From: an uncultured Clostridium sp.
GTDB taxonomy: Bacteria; Bacillota; Clostridia; TANB77; CAG-465
DNA length: 16,081 nucleotides
NCBI GenBank assembly: GCA_905204915.1
Contig: CAJLBR010000028.1
Coordinates: 1-16,081, forward strand
Direction of reading: 5' to 3'
The position numbers and the translations under genes are program-made. Of this stretch, positions 13,863-16,081 are shown piece after piece (the stretch's first letter is position 1; every line of letters begins with the position of its first letter). The notes beneath the pieces are model-generated. The model did no database searches. It was not told the origin of the DNA and saw only the letters and a list, made by a program, of their open reading frames with translations.

Positions 13863-13879
13863 TAACCTCCTTTAGGTTA
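13863..13879 (-). promoter_or_regulatory. Hairpin enclosing the ribosome site of the 120-aa gene
   Basis: In the mRNA, TAACCT pairs with AGGTTA (13874-13879 with 13863-13868) around a 5-nt loop. The AAGGAGG site (complement of 13866-13872) spans the loop and one arm, so folding would partly hide it. Confidence 0.4.
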
Positions 13880-13935
13880 CATTACTAGATCCCAGGATAA
13901 TTATTTCCTATTTGGTAATCTCACTCTGCATTTAT

Positions 13936-13964
13936 AGTATATCATATTTACATAAATAAGTCAA
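13936..13964 (-). promoter_or_regulatory. Sigma-A promoter of the 120-aa gene, with TTTATGTAAA in the spacer
   Basis: On the minus strand TTGACT (complement of 13959-13964), a 17-bp spacer and TATACT (complement of 13936-13941), preceded by TATGA, an extended -10. The spacer carries TTTATGTAAA (complement of 13947-13956), nearly as in the 193-702 promoter. The -35 lies 5 bases beyond the stop codon of the upstream metallo-beta-lactamase gene. Confidence 0.75.
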
Positions 13965-13968
13965 TTTA

Positions 13969-16081
13969 TTAATTTACCCAACCATTACCAGTTGTGCTTA
14001 ATTTGTATGCACTTTGATATGCAACGTCTGATCTATTTATACCTATTACATAGTTTGTCCAGTTAGACGAATTAAATGTTATGCCTTTAGATTTATAATA
14101 TTCTCTGATTCTTATTGCAGGTTGAGTATTTAAACTTGTAAAAGTAGAGTTTAAACTACCGGCTTTTCCATCAGGAAGTCCATGTTCTAAGTCAAGACCA
14201 GTTATTACAATTTTGTCTGGGTTAACTAATTTTAAGAAATCTACTGAAGTAGAATTAAATGTTGAATGATGTCCTTTCTTCAGAATTTGTGCACTTATAT
14301 CTTTTTTAGTAAGTCTTTGTAACTTAAATGCCTCTATTTGATCATCCGTATATTTATTTCTTAAATCAGCAACCAAATTAATATATTGTTCTTTTTCTGT
14401 TGTTGTTCCTGTGCCATCAAAGTCATGTTTTTCTTTTATTGCTAATCCAAAATTTGGATTACTTATAGCATATTGCCATTTTACTATAGAATACCTATCT
14501 GAATTTAATACTTTAGTTTCCTCTGCTACTTTACCTGTTAGTAACTCTTCTGTATAAAATAATGAATCACCTGTTAATAAGTTTTTATCTTTTCCAACAC
14601 ATATTTTTAATACTATTGAATCATTATTTTGAGAAGTTTGAGCTATTCTATAAAAACCATTTGCCATCCATAAAGTGTTATCTATTCTCTCTGATGTACT
14701 ATCCTTTTCAGTTGAAACTAACCACTCTTTATGAACACTTTCGTATGGATATGGTGCAAATATATTTAATGTTGCACTACCTAGTTTTATATAATTTCCT
14801 GCTCTTACAGTCATAAGTTTGTTATTATCTTTAGCATAATTTACAATTGTAGATTTCATATTTATTCCATCTATAAATTCTTCATAATTTGAACTTACAA
14901 TATATTTTCCAAAAGAATAATAACAGCTTTCATTATTAATTTTATTTGTTGCACTATTATCAACATAAGTTTTCTTTTCAGTCTTGTCTGCAACTATTCC
15001 TGTAAGTTTTGAAAATCCACCATAATGATCTATGTCAAAGTGAGTTACTAATACGTAGTCTATTTTTCTTACTGTATTACCATTAGAATCTTTTTCAGAT
15101 GGTACTAATTTTTTTAGTACATTATGAATTTTGTTTACTGTTATTTCATCATCTCTTGCCATGTCTATTAGCATTGTTTTATAATTTCCATCACTCTGTT
15201 TTGCTCTTAAGAATATTGAATCGGCTGATAAATTTTCTTCATCAGAATAATTTACATCAATATAATAAACTTCTATTCCATTTGATGTTTGTGGAACTGT
15301 AACCTTTCTTTTTATAGTTCCGCTTTTAACATATTCATTACCATTTTTATCAATATAAAATGAAACATTTACGCTTATTGTATAAGTGTTTCCACTCACT
15401 GCATCAAATGTATATTCATTTGTAGTGTTTTCTTCACTTTTTAACTCATCATCTAAATAATAATTATAAGATTTTATTTGAAATGAATTATGCACTCCAA
15501 CAATTGCTGTTATTGAATCATTAGAAGCATTCAAATCTAAACACGCAACATATTTAGTTAGTATTAAACTTGAATTTTTTACTCCACTACTTGTAGTTGC
15601 TGCGCCAGACTTCATATTTATAGTGTAATATCCTGATTTTAAGGAATCATTATAAGTTTTTACCTTTAGCTCAATGTAGTCCCCTTTATTAGTAATAGTT
15701 GGTACAACTTCTGCGCCACCTGTTCCACCAGAAGAAACTTCTGCGCCTGTTTCGCCTATTTTATCACCATAAGTAACAGAAATTTTACTTTCATCAAACA
15801 CTACATCTTCCCCATAATCTTTAGTTGAAATTTTATATGTTATAGTACTTCCACCAAGTACTACATCTGAATTTGCGCTATCCTCAACTTTTAAATCCAT
15901 GTTTTTGCTAACAATTACTTTACATGTTGCAGTTTTACCATTTACTGTTTTGGCAGTTATTATTGCCTCACCTGCTGATTGAGCAGTGATAGTACCAGCA
16001 CTTACAGTTGCTACATCTTTATTACTAGTTGACCATGTTACTGACTTATTTATAGAATTTTCCGGAACTATTGTTTTAGTT
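13969..16081 (-). CDS. Probable surface protein with Big_2-type Ig domain and ComEC-type metallo-beta-lactamase domain (5' end outside window)
   Basis: The frame stays open to the right edge, giving 703 visible residues. The ATG at 15900 is internal, because the 60 codons before it complete an Ig-like domain of the Big_2 pattern (VTWSTSNKDVATVSAGTITA, then an aGeAiITAK-like strand). Counting from that ATG, about 1-200 is further Ig-like sequence and about 208-600 is a metallo-beta-lactamase fold: THFDIDHYGG (286-295), NNDSIVLK (425-432), LLTGDS (441-446) and KGHHST (541-546). This set matches the ComEC-type branch, with Asp in place of the second His of HxHxDH. Ig-like repeats point to an exported protein, so it may hydrolyse an extracellular phosphodiester or other substrate, which is inference. 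No terminator follows it. Confidence 0.85.
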   Translation of the reverse strand, partial: TKTIVPENSINKSVTWSTSNKDVATVSAGTITAQSAGEAIITAKTVNGKTATCKVIVSKNMDLKVEDSANSDVVLGGSTITYKISTKDYGEDVVFDESKISVTYGDKIGETGAEVSSGGTGGAEVVPTITNKGDYIELKVKTYNDSLKSGYYTINMKSGAATTSSGVKNSSLILTKYVACLDLNASNDSITAIVGVHNSFQIKSYNYYLDDELKSEENTTNEYTFDAVSGNTYTISVNVSFYIDKNGNEYVKSGTIKRKVTVPQTSNGIEVYYIDVNYSDEENLSADSIFLRAKQSDGNYKTMLIDMARDDEITVNKIHNVLKKLVPSEKDSNGNTVRKIDYVLVTHFDIDHYGGFSKLTGIVADKTEKKTYVDNSATNKINNESCYYSFGKYIVSSNYEEFIDGINMKSTIVNYAKDNNKLMTVRAGNYIKLGSATLNIFAPYPYESVHKEWLVSTEKDSTSERIDNTLWMANGFYRIAQTSQNNDSIVLKICVGKDKNLLTGDSLFYTEELLTGKVAEETKVLNSDRYSIVKWQYAISNPNFGLAIKEKHDFDGTGTTTEKEQYINLVADLRNKYTDDQIEAFKLQRLTKKDISAQILKKGHHSTFNSTSVDFLKLVNPDKIVITGLDLEHGLPDGKAGSLNSTFTSLNTQPAIRIREYYKSKGITFNSSNWTNYVIGINRSDVAYQSAYKLSTTGNGWVN

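Noticed and set aside
1..16081. CRISPR array, tRNA, rRNA or insertion sequence
   Set aside because: No regularly spaced repeats, cloverleaf-like sequence, rRNA-like sequence or transposase-like protein was seen on either strand.

Overview
The window is A+T-rich DNA of a low-GC Gram-positive type (Bacillota, most likely a Clostridia-like gut or anaerobic lineage). This rests on AAGGAGG-type ribosome binding sites, consensus sigma-A promoters (TTGAnn, 17 bp, TATAAT), TGA used as stop with TGG for Trp, and enolase, PGK, TIM, GAPDH and cofactor-independent phosphoglycerate mutase proteins of the usual bacterial kind. No genus can be named from the sequence alone. No rRNA, tRNA, CRISPR array or insertion sequence was seen.

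Region by region. (1) 1-2461, accessory segment: the first codons of a leftward gene at the window edge; two tandem orphan genes (193-702 and 784-1314) that look like diverged paralogues; a convergent orphan gene (1394-1804) with a structured leader; and an internally deleted fossil of a Fic-family gene (about 2047-2380). The 3' end of the second orphan gene plus its terminator (1275-1383) is repeated at 2378-2476, directly behind enolase. The two hairpins differ by a base-pair-preserving double change. (2) 2462-9993, all leftward: the lower glycolytic genes in the order gap, pgk, a 160-aa membrane-anchored protein of unknown function, tpiA, gpmI, a 286-aa zinc-ribbon protein of unknown function, eno. 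Terminators after gap and after the zinc-ribbon gene split this block into three transcription segments: gap; pgk to the zinc-ribbon gene; eno. (3) 10088-12913, leftward: a 545-aa polytopic membrane protein resembling GT-C glycosyltransferases, and a 341-aa winged-helix protein resembling the replication-relaxation family. (4) 13149-13859: two small convergent membrane-protein genes sharing one bidirectional terminator. (5) 13969 to the right edge: the 3' part of a leftward gene for a probable extracellular protein with a bacterial Ig-like (Big_2-type) domain followed by a ComEC-type metallo-beta-lactamase domain.

The five enzymes together convert glyceraldehyde-3-phosphate/DHAP to phosphoenolpyruvate. 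The most unusual signal is in the flanks. Three promoters of small orphan genes carry the near-palindrome TTTATGTAAA (or its reverse complement TTTACATAAA) inside the 17-bp spacer. A fourth orphan gene has it just upstream of the -35. All four also have a TATGN extended -10. No copy was noticed at the glycolytic promoters. This suggests a small regulon of dispersed orphan genes, which is an inference needing a genome-wide motif search.
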